Assembly: GCA_018432315.1 (NCBI GenBank)
Contig: JAHDLB010000018.1
Location: 124,001 to 188,000 of the forward strand
DNA from: Anaerolineae bacterium
GTDB taxonomy: Bacteria; Chloroflexota; Anaerolineae; Aggregatilineales; Aggregatilineaceae
Reading direction: 5' to 3'
Length of the DNA stretch: 64,000 nt
Under the pieces are notes generated by a model, which did no database searches, was not told the origin of the DNA, and saw nothing but the letters and a program-made list of their open reading frames with translations. Position numbers and translations under genes: made by a program. Below, piece by piece: positions 37,949-46,615 of the stretch (its first letter is position 1; each line of letters opens with the position of its first letter).

Positions 37949-39452
37949 GCGCGTCTTCTTCTCGAATCCGGACGAAGAGGGCCGATCGTTCGTCGTCAAA
38001 CTGCTGCTCGCGCCACTGCTCGGGTCGATCGCGCAGCGCCGTCGCCAGGAAGCTCTCGGCCTCGATGGCGACGAAATCGATGCGCTGCTCGTCGAGCCGC
38101 CGGTCCCACCCATCGCGCACGAACACGACACCGAGATAATCACGCAGGAACGCGTCATCGTACAGATCGGTTCGCCCATCGACGTACACCGGCACGTCCG
38201 GCGCCGCGAACATCAAGTAGCCGCCCCAGTTATACGAATTGAACATCAGCCCGTCAGGCGGCGTCTCGTCGAGGTAGGCCGCCAGTTCCACCGGCAGATA
38301 GGTTTCCTGGGCCTCGCGCACCGTGGTCGAATTCACCGCCGCGACGACCTTGACCAGCCCGCCCAGCGCAATCACCGCCAGCAGCAGCCAGTTGAGGCGC
38401 AGCATCCCCTTCGAGGCGCGCCGCACCGGGCGAATCTGCCAGCCGCGATCGGTGAGCCAGGAATCCACGTGACGCGAGAGCACCGGCGTCGCGGCGATGG
38501 CGAACACAGCGATATTGCGCCCCGCCATCAAGCCCATCATCGTCGTGCCGGTCACCAGCGCCAGATCGGTCCAGTCGATCCGCCGGCTGGACAGCCCCGC
38601 CGCCGCCAGCACGGCCAGCAGCAGCGCGGCGAACGGCCACGTCTGCGGCTGGTGGAAATCCGGCGATCCCCATTCCTGGATGAAATCCTGCAGCACGCCA
38701 ATACCCACCGTGCGGAACGGGTAGCCCAGCATTTGGATGCCGTAGGGATTGAGCGCCACCGCGGGCACCGACAGCGCCGTGATCACAACGAGCTTGCGAA
38801 GCCGTGCCCACCGGATCACGTGTTCGCCGGTGGGATTCATCAGATTGCCAATCACCTCACCGGCAATCGTCCCCAGCAGGAAGATGAACCCGATCGCGAA
38901 GCCGCCATGCATGTTCACCCACACGACGAACATCGGCGGGATGAGCCACAGCCGGTCGATCTGTCTGCGCTTGTACAGGTGAAGGAGGTAGAGCGTCAGC
39001 GCGCCCAGGACGAACGACACCATCTGTGGCCGCGGGGACCAGAAAACCGCCGCAGCCGCCGCGCCCAGCACGACGACGAAGGCCCTGACGTATGCGTTGC
39101 CCTCGCACATCAGGTAAACGAACACCATGCCCAGCGTCGCCAGCGCTGCCGTGAACAAAGCCAGCCCCACATTGCCGGACGCGCCGGGCGCACGCCCGTC
39201 CCCAAACAACTCGTAGACCCCATAGAGCAGCACCTGCGCGCCCCAACTGTGATCGATCCACTCTGCCCCGGCGCGGGTGTGCGAAAATGAGTCGCTGGTG
39301 GGAATGCTCGTATTTTCGATGATGTATTCGCCGCTGCGGATGTGCCACCACGTATCGGTATCGGTGGGAACGCGCACCGCCATGGCAAACAGGAGAATGA
39401 ACAGGATGGTGATGGTCAGGCGCTGGATCGTTAGCTGGCGAAAAAACGTCAT
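37941..39452 (-). CDS. Multi-pass membrane protein, GT-C-like, function unknown
   Basis: 503 aa, about ten helices. The first loop DTDTWWHIRSGEYIIENTSIPTSDSFSHTRAGAEWIDHSWGAQ is characteristic of a widespread unassigned membrane family. WSPRPQMVSFVLGAL and VWVNMHGGFAIGFIFLL follow. A soluble C-terminal part (LMFNSYNWGGYLMFAAPDVPVYVDGRTDLYDDAFL) resembles the end domain of other genes in this run. AGGGGG lies before the ATG. It is the first gene of the six-gene chain; an AT-rich stretch upstream with TATACT on the minus strand may hold the promoter, but no convincing -35 is seen. Confidence 0.75.
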   Translation of the reverse strand: MTFFRQLTIQRLTITILFILLFAMAVRVPTDTDTWWHIRSGEYIIENTSIPTSDSFSHTRAGAEWIDHSWGAQVLLYGVYELFGDGRAPGASGNVGLALFTAALATLGMVFVYLMCEGNAYVRAFVVVLGAAAAAVFWSPRPQMVSFVLGALTLYLLHLYKRRQIDRLWLIPPMFVVWVNMHGGFAIGFIFLLGTIAGEVIGNLMNPTGEHVIRWARLRKLVVITALSVPAVALNPYGIQMLGYPFRTVGIGVLQDFIQEWGSPDFHQPQTWPFAALLLAVLAAAGLSSRRIDWTDLALVTGTTMMGLMAGRNIAVFAIAATPVLSRHVDSWLTDRGWQIRPVRRASKGMLRLNWLLLAVIALGGLVKVVAAVNSTTVREAQETYLPVELAAYLDETPPDGLMFNSYNWGGYLMFAAPDVPVYVDGRTDLYDDAFLRDYLGVVFVRDGWDRRLDEQRIDFVAIEAESFLATALRDRPEQWREQQFDDERSALFVRIREEDAHD

Positions 39453-39521
39453 CGACGCCCCCTGCTGGCAAGAAGTGACTGGTTACATAGTATAATATTT
39501 CGTCTATTTTGTCTTCAGTTT

Positions 39522-41342
39522 TTATCGATCATCCACCGTGGGACCCGCCGTCACCAGCCGCAGATACGTGATCTCCAGATCGACGTCGTACCCCAGGCGC
39601 TCCTCCAGGGCCACCTCGGCGTAGCCAATCTGCTGCGATGACACCCATCGCCCGCTGCGGATAGTGGCCGTGACGGTATTCCCCTGAAGCTGGACCTCCG
39701 AGACCTCGCCATCGCCGAACTGCTCCTGCAACACGCGGCTCACGGTGCTGGTATCGCGCTCATTGCGGGTCACTTCGATGAAGGCCCGCGCCAGGGGCAC
39801 AGCCAGCAGCAGCAACACGGCGATTGACATCACCCACTGGCCCCAGGTCCAGGTGGCGCGCATTGGCCGGAGGCCCAGCCAGGCGAACACGGCAGCCCCC
39901 GCCAGGCTGATGCAGACGATGTTGGTCAGGAACAACAGCCCCGCCCCGGAGGCCAGCGTGTAATCGCCGAAGGCAATCGCCAGACCCACCGTGCACAGCG
40001 GCGGGACCAGCGCCGCCGCGATGGCAACGCCTGCCAGGGCGGATGGAATGTCTTTACGAGCCATGGCAAAAGCCCCGGCTACGCCCGACGCCAGCGCCAC
40101 GCCCATATCCAGCAGCGAAGGCTGCCCCCGCACCAGCATCTCAGGTGAGGATACATGCAGCGGGAAAACAAGGCCAATCCCGATCGCAACCACCAGCCCG
40201 ATTAGCACGCCGATCAGGGTAGTCACGGCAGCGGTACGCATCAGGCGCAGCCCGCCCTGGAGCAGCCCGACGGAAAAGGCCATCAGGGGAGACATGAGCG
40301 GGGCAACCAGCATCGCCCCAATGATGACCGCTGCGCTGTTTTGGAGTAAGCCGAACGCGGCCAGCAGCGACGAGACGAACATCAGCACCACGAAGTTGGT
40401 TTCTGACCGGCTCATCTCCATCGCGTTTCGCGCGATTTCGGTCCGCTCATTCGGCGTGAGCGTGGGAGAGAAACGCACCACGAGGCGATGGCGAAGGCGC
40501 TCGGTGAGCGACAGCCCTTCTTTGGTCGCGCGCTTGACCAGGATCACCGGGCCCGGCGCCTGCCGGAGAATCCGCTGGGTTGCGTCGCCGAAGATCCAGC
40601 GGTCGAGCGGACTCTGCTCATCGAATCCCAGCACGATCATGTCGCTCCGGTCCACGCGCGCCAGGATCCCGCTGACGATATCCGTCGCCCGCACGACCTG
40701 TCGCTCGACCTTGCGCGTGTCCGACAGCCCTGCCAGCGACGCCTCGATATACGCCAGTCCCATGACGTTGGACATATCCTGTTTGTCCTGCACGTAAACC
40801 GCTATGGGCTGGGCGTCGTATTCTTCGGCCAGCACCACGCCGAGACGTGCCGCCACCTTCGCTTTGTCGGACCCGTCCACCGGCATGATAACGTGCTCAA
40901 TGTCCTCCAGCTTGATCGGAGTCCCCGACGGGTTGCGGAACACGATCAGATCGCAGGGCGACGTCTGGGCCACGGATTCGACAATCGGGCCGAGATCCGC
41001 TTTGCCCCGCCCCCGCGCCTGAAACCCTAACACCATCAACTCAATGCCGTGCTCGCGCGCCGTGTCGAGAATGCCGCGCGCCACGCTCGCAGCCATATCG
41101 ATGACCAGCTCGACCGGCACCCCCGCCTCGGCCTCCTCAGCGACGATCTGCTCGATCGCCTCGATCGTCTCTTCGTCGCTTTCGCTGCCCGCGGGCACGA
41201 CCAGCAGCGCCACAATATGCCCTTCTTCCGGATCGGCCAGCCGGTCGGCCAGCCGGATCAGGTCGCGCGCTGTGTTCGGATTCGCCACAGGCACCAGCAA
41301 GCGCCGCACGTGCAACGCGTTCGAATCGTTCTGCTCACCCAT
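39522..41342 (-). CDS. UspA-UspA-DUF389 fusion membrane protein
   Basis: 606 aa. Two tandem universal-stress domains (about 13-138 and 148-275) precede a DUF389 membrane domain (about 300-520). The first USP has VRRLLVPVANPNTARDLIRLADRL. The second is fuller, with VIMPVDGSDKAKVAARLG and the closing nucleotide-loop motif GDATQRILRQAPGPVILVKR. DUF389 shows RFSPTLTPNERTEIARNAMEMSRSETNFVVLMFVSSLLAAFGL and AVIIGAMLVAPLMSPLMA, then several helices and a soluble tail. Relatives with DUF389 alone are common. Joining it to USP domains suggests a nucleotide- or stress-controlled membrane function, which is inference. Confidence 0.9.
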   Translation of the reverse strand: MGEQNDSNALHVRRLLVPVANPNTARDLIRLADRLADPEEGHIVALLVVPAGSESDEETIEAIEQIVAEEAEAGVPVELVIDMAASVARGILDTAREHGIELMVLGFQARGRGKADLGPIVESVAQTSPCDLIVFRNPSGTPIKLEDIEHVIMPVDGSDKAKVAARLGVVLAEEYDAQPIAVYVQDKQDMSNVMGLAYIEASLAGLSDTRKVERQVVRATDIVSGILARVDRSDMIVLGFDEQSPLDRWIFGDATQRILRQAPGPVILVKRATKEGLSLTERLRHRLVVRFSPTLTPNERTEIARNAMEMSRSETNFVVLMFVSSLLAAFGLLQNSAAVIIGAMLVAPLMSPLMAFSVGLLQGGLRLMRTAAVTTLIGVLIGLVVAIGIGLVFPLHVSSPEMLVRGQPSLLDMGVALASGVAGAFAMARKDIPSALAGVAIAAALVPPLCTVGLAIAFGDYTLASGAGLLFLTNIVCISLAGAAVFAWLGLRPMRATWTWGQWVMSIAVLLLLAVPLARAFIEVTRNERDTSTVSRVLQEQFGDGEVSEVQLQGNTVTATIRSGRWVSSQQIGYAEVALEERLGYDVDLEITYLRLVTAGPTVDDR

Positions 41343-41461
41343 AGGTCACCTGTATGACGCCCCCTGCCCCCGACAATGGTAATCTGGCCGGTCATCGCTG
41401 GTACGGTAAAATAAGGCTATCAGGCTCCGATTGTCCCACCGGGACTCAGCAAGGTCAAACT

Positions 41462-42247
41462 ATGTTCAACAAACACTCACTGACAGACTGGTTAGGCCGC
41501 CTACTGGGCCTGACGGAAACCGAGTCCAGCACCGAACACACGCGCGCAGTCAACACGCTCAGGGCGACCTACGGCCTGCGGCTGGTCGAGACCGATCCGA
41601 AAGGCAACGCGCGCGCGTGGCGCTCGTCTGAATTGAGTCTACTGCACGACACGCTGCGTTTGCTGGGCCCCACCTTTTACAGCCCGTTTGTCGATAATCC
41701 TATCCATCTTTGGATTGATCGCAATCCAGGCGGCGGCTCGTATGGCGATCACTGGCTGCGAATCGGCGAGCCGGGCGGCGACGAATCGATCCTGTACCGC
41801 ATTCTGCTCCACGAAGGCACGCACGCGTCCAACGAGTATCGCGGCTGGCCGTACGAAAACGAATTCTGCACCTGCCCCGGCCTGGACTGGCGCAAGGAGG
41901 GCGACACCTGGACCCACCCCCGCCAGCAAGGGCGCCCGCCGGAGCCCGGCGATTGGGAAACGCTGCCGGTCGATGCGCGCGATGTGAGTGTCGCCCCCGG
42001 CGAAGATCTTGCGGAGATGGTCCGCTATTTCGTCCACTCCGTCCGTGACGAGCGCGCCTGGCTCTGGCCGCTGGATCAGAGCAAGCCGCCGCTCTACCTG
42101 TGGGACACATCGCCCACGCGGTTTGTCTTCGTCCGTGACCACTTTCTGCAGCTTCCCGAGTCGCATCCCTGGTACCGGCGGCTCTCGCCTGAAGTGGAAG
42201 CCCGCGCCGCCGCCAACCTTGCCCGCCGGTCGCGGAGCCAGCCATGA
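41462..42247 (+). CDS. Putative zinc metallopeptidase (HEGTH)
   Basis: 261 aa, family not recognised. The motif LLHEGTHASNEYRGW supplies HExxH (His117-Glu118-His121). A downstream Glu185 in EDLAEMVRYFVHSV is a candidate third ligand, giving a gluzincin-like spacing of 64 residues. FCTCPG (136-140) adds two Cys. The ATG at 41462 has AAGGTC upstream. No signal peptide or membrane segment is seen, so it is probably cytoplasmic. Its stop overlaps the start of the P-type ATPase (ATGA), so the two are translationally coupled. Zinc binding and peptidase activity are predictions from the motif. Confidence 0.7.
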   Translation: MFNKHSLTDWLGRLLGLTETESSTEHTRAVNTLRATYGLRLVETDPKGNARAWRSSELSLLHDTLRLLGPTFYSPFVDNPIHLWIDRNPGGGSYGDHWLRIGEPGGDESILYRILLHEGTHASNEYRGWPYENEFCTCPGLDWRKEGDTWTHPRQQGRPPEPGDWETLPVDARDVSVAPGEDLAEMVRYFVHSVRDERAWLWPLDQSKPPLYLWDTSPTRFVFVRDHFLQLPESHPWYRRLSPEVEARAAANLARRSRSQP

Positions 42248-44688
42248 CCGGCACGCTGACCGAACACGCCCCGGTGGAGGCGCTCTCGCCCTCTTTCGCC
42301 GAGCACGGGCTGTCTGCCGACGAAGTCCAGCGGCGGCGCGCGCAGGGTTTGAGCAACGAGACCCCCGTCAAGTCGAGCCGGCCCACCTCCGCCATCCTGC
42401 GCGAGAACGTGTTCTCGCTCACCAACGTGATTCTGTTCGGAATCATGATCGTGCTGGTCCTGGTCGGCAAGCCGGGCGACGCGTTCGTCACCGGGGGCGT
42501 CGTGCTGTTGAACGTCGCGCTGGGCGTTTTTCAGGAGATTCGCGCCAAGCGCCAGCTCGACCGCATCGCCCTGCTCACCCGCCCGCGCGCCACGGTCATC
42601 CGCGACGGCGCGGAGCAGGCCGTCGATCCGTCCGAGATCGTCGCAGGGGACGCCCTGCTGATCCGTCCCGGCGATCAGATCGTGGTCGACGGCGCGCTGC
42701 TCACCCAGAAGCGCATCGACGTCGACGAATCGCTGCTCACCGGCGAGTCCGACCACGTGCCCAAGGAAGCCGGCGACGCGCTGCTTTCGGGCAGCTTCTG
42801 CGTGTCGGGCAGCGGCGTCTACGTCGCGGAAAAAGTCGGGGCGGCCAGCTTCGCCAACCAGCTCACCGCCGGCGCGCGCGAGTACCGGCGCGTGCTCACC
42901 CCGCTCCAGCGCCAGGTGAGCATCCTCGTCCGCCTGCTGGTGATCGTCGCCATCAGCCTCGCCATCCTGCTGATGTTGTCGTTCGCCATCGAGGACAAGC
43001 CGTTCGACCAGATCGTCCAGGACACGGCAGTCGTGATCTCGCTCGTCCCGCAGGGGCTGCTGCTCATGATCACGGTCGCCTATGCCCTGGGTGCCGTCCG
43101 CATCGCGCAGAAAGGCGCGCTCGTCCAGCAGATCAACGCGGTCGAGTCGCTGAGCAACGTCGATGTGCTCTGCCTGGACAAGACCGGCACCCTGACGACC
43201 AACCGCATCCAGCTTCGCCAGGTCATCCCGATCGACCGCGACGAAGACGAGATCAGGCGGCGCGCCGGTGACTTCGTGGCGAGCACGGGCCCCGTCAACC
43301 GGACCGCCGAGGCCATCGCCGCCGCCTGCCCCGGCCAGGCCCATACCGTCACGGTGGAGGTGCCGTTTTCGTCGGAATACAAATGGAGCGGCGCCACCTA
43401 TGCCGATAACGGGGCGCATCCGTGCAGCATCGTGCTCGGCGCGCCGGAGGCCCTGCTCCCGCACATCGACGAGGGACAGCTTCTCCAGCGCCACATCGAC
43501 ACCTGGACGGACCTGGGCCTGCGCGTGCTGCTGCTCGCCGACCACCCGGAGCCGCTCCAACGCCCGGAAAACGCCGCGCCGCGCCTGCCGGATCATCTCC
43601 GCCCGCTGGGCTGGCTCACCTTCACCGACGAGCTGCGCCCCGATGCCAAAGACGTGCTGAGCCAGTTCAGCCGCGCCGGAGTCACGATCAAGCTCATCTC
43701 CGGCGACAACCCGCAGACCGTCGCCGCCCTGGCCCAGCTCGCCGGCATCAGCCGGGATGTCAGCGTCGTCTCCGGGCTGGCGCTGGCCGAGATGACCGAT
43801 GCACAGTTCGTCGAGGCGGTCGAGCATTCGACCGTCTTCGGGCGCATCACGCCCGATCAAAAACAGCGCATCGTCCAGCACCTGCACGCGCACGGTCACT
43901 ACGTCGCCATGATCGGGGACGGCGTCAACGATGTGCTGTCGCTCAAGCAGGCGCAGATGGGCATCGCCATGGAAAGCGGCAGCCAGGCAACGCGCAGCGT
44001 CGCGGACATGGTGCTGCTGGGCGACCGCTTTGACGTGCTGCCCGAAGCGATCAAAGAGGGCCAGCGCATTCTCAACGGCATGCAGGATGTGATGCGGCTG
44101 TTCCTCACCCGGACGCTGTACGCCGCGCTGCTGATCGTCATCGCGGGTTTCATCGGCACCGAGTTCCCCTTCACGCCCAAGCACAACGCGATCCTGACCA
44201 CCCTCCCGGTGGGGCTGCCCGCGTTCGTGCTCACCATCTGGGCCCGATCGGGGCACCCGCAGAAGAATCTGCTCGCCTCCGTGGGCGAGTTCATCCTGCC
44301 CGCCGGATTCAGCATCACAGTTGCCACCCTGGTCGTATACCTGCTGTACCAGGACGAAACGCTCCAGCTTCAGCGAACGGTCCTCACGACCACGGCCCTA
44401 CTGTGCGGCCTGCTGCTGATCGTCTTCGCCGAGCATTCGGTCGAAGCGTGGGAGAGCAAACAGCCGCTTCGCTACAGCCTGCGCCGCATCGGGCTGGCGG
44501 CTGCTATGCTGGCGCTGTACGTGGCGATCTTCCCTGTTCGCACCGTGCGCGACTTCTTCGAACTCAACACCATGGCCTGGGCCGACCTGGGTATCGTCGT
44601 GCTGGCGGTCTTGGTTTGGGCGGTCATCGTGCGGGCGCTGTGGCGCTACGACGTATTCAAGCGGCTGTTGATCCCACCGGAGAACTGA
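42244..44688 (+). CDS. P-type (E1-E2) cation-transporting ATPase
   Basis: 814 aa. Actuator motif LLTGESDHVPK, phosphorylation site DKTGTLTTN (Asp312) and hinge GDGVNDVLSLKQAQMGIAM are intact. About ten membrane helices. The M4 motif reads SLVPQGLLLMITVAYALG: Gln and Leu replace the PEGL(P) of SERCA-type Ca2+ pumps, so ion choice is uncertain; general layout resembles the CtpE-type group. No N-terminal heavy-metal domain and no CPC motif, which argues against Cu/Zn/Cd export. Start coupled by ATGA to the metallopeptidase gene; a small acidic protein gene follows after 11 bases. Confidence 0.9.
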   Translation: MTGTLTEHAPVEALSPSFAEHGLSADEVQRRRAQGLSNETPVKSSRPTSAILRENVFSLTNVILFGIMIVLVLVGKPGDAFVTGGVVLLNVALGVFQEIRAKRQLDRIALLTRPRATVIRDGAEQAVDPSEIVAGDALLIRPGDQIVVDGALLTQKRIDVDESLLTGESDHVPKEAGDALLSGSFCVSGSGVYVAEKVGAASFANQLTAGAREYRRVLTPLQRQVSILVRLLVIVAISLAILLMLSFAIEDKPFDQIVQDTAVVISLVPQGLLLMITVAYALGAVRIAQKGALVQQINAVESLSNVDVLCLDKTGTLTTNRIQLRQVIPIDRDEDEIRRRAGDFVASTGPVNRTAEAIAAACPGQAHTVTVEVPFSSEYKWSGATYADNGAHPCSIVLGAPEALLPHIDEGQLLQRHIDTWTDLGLRVLLLADHPEPLQRPENAAPRLPDHLRPLGWLTFTDELRPDAKDVLSQFSRAGVTIKLISGDNPQTVAALAQLAGISRDVSVVSGLALAEMTDAQFVEAVEHSTVFGRITPDQKQRIVQHLHAHGHYVAMIGDGVNDVLSLKQAQMGIAMESGSQATRSVADMVLLGDRFDVLPEAIKEGQRILNGMQDVMRLFLTRTLYAALLIVIAGFIGTEFPFTPKHNAILTTLPVGLPAFVLTIWARSGHPQKNLLASVGEFILPAGFSITVATLVVYLLYQDETLQLQRTVLTTTALLCGLLLIVFAEHSVEAWESKQPLRYSLRRIGLAAAMLALYVAIFPVRTVRDFFELNTMAWADLGIVVLAVLVWAVIVRALWRYDVFKRLLIPPEN

Positions 44689-44699
44689 GGAGGGACGGC

Positions 44700-45032
44700 A
44701 TGCGCGAGCCCGCGTATATCACCATCGCCGACGACGGGCACCTGACTCTGTTCTGGGGAGATGGCACCGAGCCGGAACGAATCGCCATCCTGCGCGGCCC
44801 GCGACCGCCGGGCGGGCAGGCGCTCATCCGGGTCATCGAGGAGATGACAGCCTGGGCCACCGAAAACGGCTACGAGGTCATCGTGCCCGATCGCGACCTT
44901 GCCATCCCGCCCGTCGAGATCGCGATCTCGGACCAGGAGATCCAGACCTATCCCGAAGACGAGGTATACGACCTGCTCGACGACCTCTACGAGGCGGGCG
45001 GGTATGACGCAGACGATTTCGACGCGCGGTGA
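44700..45032 (+). CDS. Small acidic protein of unknown function
   Basis: 110 aa. No recognised domain; strongly acidic C-terminus (EIQTYPEDEVYDLLDDLYEAGGYDADDFDAR). The N-terminus AYITIADDGHLTLFWGDGTEPERIA looks like a beta hairpin. No signal peptide or membrane helix. GAGGAGGGA lies just before the ATG, and the gene starts 11 bases after the ATPase stop. It could be a cytoplasmic partner or regulator of the pump; this rests on position alone. Confidence 0.75.
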   Translation: MREPAYITIADDGHLTLFWGDGTEPERIAILRGPRPPGGQALIRVIEEMTAWATENGYEVIVPDRDLAIPPVEIAISDQEIQTYPEDEVYDLLDDLYEAGGYDADDFDAR

Positions 45033-45123
45033 GGTCGGCATGCATCGTTGGCTGTGTATTTTGTTCGGCAGGCGCGTACAATACACTGGAGACGGTTCGG
45101 CTCGATAGGATTTTTTGAACACC

Positions 45124-46551
45124 ATGGCTGTAGAGTCCCACACCAAACGGACCGGCTGGGGACGCGTCATCGCGGCGCTGTTTTATCGCGAAGGCACCAA
45201 CGTCTTCTCCGTGCTCCGCAACCAGGATTTCCGCAATCTCTGGACCGGCCAGATGGTCTCGTTCCTGGGCGACGCCCTGGCCTACAACACCATGACACTC
45301 GCCATCATCCGCATGGCGAACGACGCGGATGTCAGCTCCGGCAGGCTGTTGAGCGCCCTGTTCGTCCTCTCCGCCCTGCCGTCGCTGTTTCTGGGGCTGG
45401 TGGCGGGCACCATCGTCGACCGCGCCAACCGCAAGCACATCATGATCGGCGCCGACCTGATTCGCAGCGTCCTCGCGCTGGGATTTTTGCTGGTCGGCAA
45501 CGTCGATCAGGTCTGGATTTTCATCGCCGTGTCGGTGTGTCTCAGCACGGTCAGCACCTTTTTCTACCCGGCACGCACCGCCATGCTGCCGGCGATTCTG
45601 GGCAAAGATGAACTGCTCGCCGCCAACGCGCTGGCCCAACTGACGCACACCATGTCCTTTGTGGTGGGCGCCGCCCTGGCCGGTGTGATGGTTGGCATCG
45701 CGGGAGCAACCGCCCCGGCCTTCATCGTGGACAGCATCACCTTCCTCATTTCCGCGATATTCATCGCGCGGATCAGCGTGTCCGGCGCGCCACCGCAACG
45801 CGCCGCGGTCCCCGCCCCGGTCGTCCGGTCGATCTCGTGGATGGCCGACAGCGCGCGGACGCTGCGGACGATGTGGGGCGAGTTGGTGGTCGGCCTGCGC
45901 TATGTCGTGACCGACCAGGTCATGCGGGGCGTGCTGATCAGCTTCCTGGCCCTGATGCTCGGCCTGGGCGCGGCCAACGTCACCTTCGTCCCGCTCCTGA
46001 TCAACGAGTTGGGGATGCAGGAGGAGGGCCTGGGCCTCATCCGGTTCTCGCAAACGCTCGGGATTGTGCTCGGGAGCGCCCTGGTATCAACTTCGCTGGC
46101 TCAGCGCCACAAGGCCCGCGACCTGATCGGGCTGAGCATGTTGGCATTCGGCGTCACGACGATGATCGTATCGGTCGTCACCAGCTACGCGCTGATGGTC
46201 GCCGTCCTCTTCGCGGTCGGGTTGGCGCTGTCGCCGCCGCAGATCGTGGCCTCCACCCTGATGCAGCGCCACGTGCCCAGCGCCAAACTGGGGCGCGCCA
46301 GTGGCGCGCAGGGCACCATCGTGAACGTCGCCAACATTGCGTCGATGGGCGCCGCCGGCCTGCTGATGGATGAAATCGGCGCGCGCGAGGTCTTCATGGG
46401 CTCGGGGTTGTTGATCTTCGGGGCCGGGATCGTCTCGTGGCTGGTGCTGCGCGGCGTGGAAGACGTGCCCGACGATCCGGAGACTGACGAAATCCCCCTG
46501 CCCGCTGAAGGGCCGGTGCCGGTCACCAACACGACCGAAGCCCACACCTGA
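45124..46551 (+). CDS. MFS transporter, MFS_3/enterobactin-exporter-like
   Basis: 475 aa, twelve predicted helices. NQDFRNLWTGQMVSFLGDALAYNTMTLAI is the usual first segment of this exporter group. GTIVDRANRKHIMIGADLIRS is the loop 2-3 signature, and FYPARTAMLPAILGKDELLAANALAQ follows. A long loop splits the two halves near 225-260. The ATG at 45124 is chosen; a TTG at 45115 is closer to AGGA (4 bases) and is also possible. It lies 91 bases after the small acidic protein gene. Substrate unknown. Confidence 0.9.
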   Translation: MAVESHTKRTGWGRVIAALFYREGTNVFSVLRNQDFRNLWTGQMVSFLGDALAYNTMTLAIIRMANDADVSSGRLLSALFVLSALPSLFLGLVAGTIVDRANRKHIMIGADLIRSVLALGFLLVGNVDQVWIFIAVSVCLSTVSTFFYPARTAMLPAILGKDELLAANALAQLTHTMSFVVGAALAGVMVGIAGATAPAFIVDSITFLISAIFIARISVSGAPPQRAAVPAPVVRSISWMADSARTLRTMWGELVVGLRYVVTDQVMRGVLISFLALMLGLGAANVTFVPLLINELGMQEEGLGLIRFSQTLGIVLGSALVSTSLAQRHKARDLIGLSMLAFGVTTMIVSVVTSYALMVAVLFAVGLALSPPQIVASTLMQRHVPSAKLGRASGAQGTIVNVANIASMGAAGLLMDEIGAREVFMGSGLLIFGAGIVSWLVLRGVEDVPDDPETDEIPLPAEGPVPVTNTTEAHT

Positions 46552-46572
46552 GATCGCCGGCATCCACGCTGC

Positions 46573-46606
46573 AAAAAGGGCGGAACTCGCCGTTCGAGTC
46601 CCGCCC
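46573..46606 (-). terminator. Intrinsic terminator of the threonine-dehydrogenase-like gene
   Basis: On the minus strand a 12-bp stem with one mismatch (GGGCGGGACTCG/CGAGTTCCGCCC) is followed by five T residues, 10 bases after the stop codon. Confidence 0.8.
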
Positions 46607-46615
46607 CCATCCTCC

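Noticed and set aside
36500-38242. 580-codon plus-strand frame opposite the GT cluster
   Set aside because: Same reason: it is rich in His, Arg and Gln, with no start signal or domain.
39485-39500. TATAAT on the plus strand before a possible gene
   Set aside because: No plus-strand gene follows; the next start is at 41462, and both flanking genes are on the minus strand.
42094-44256. 720-codon minus-strand frame opposite the P-type ATPase
   Set aside because: Composition is a mirror of the ATPase codons; the DKTGTLT and GDGVND motifs prove the plus strand.
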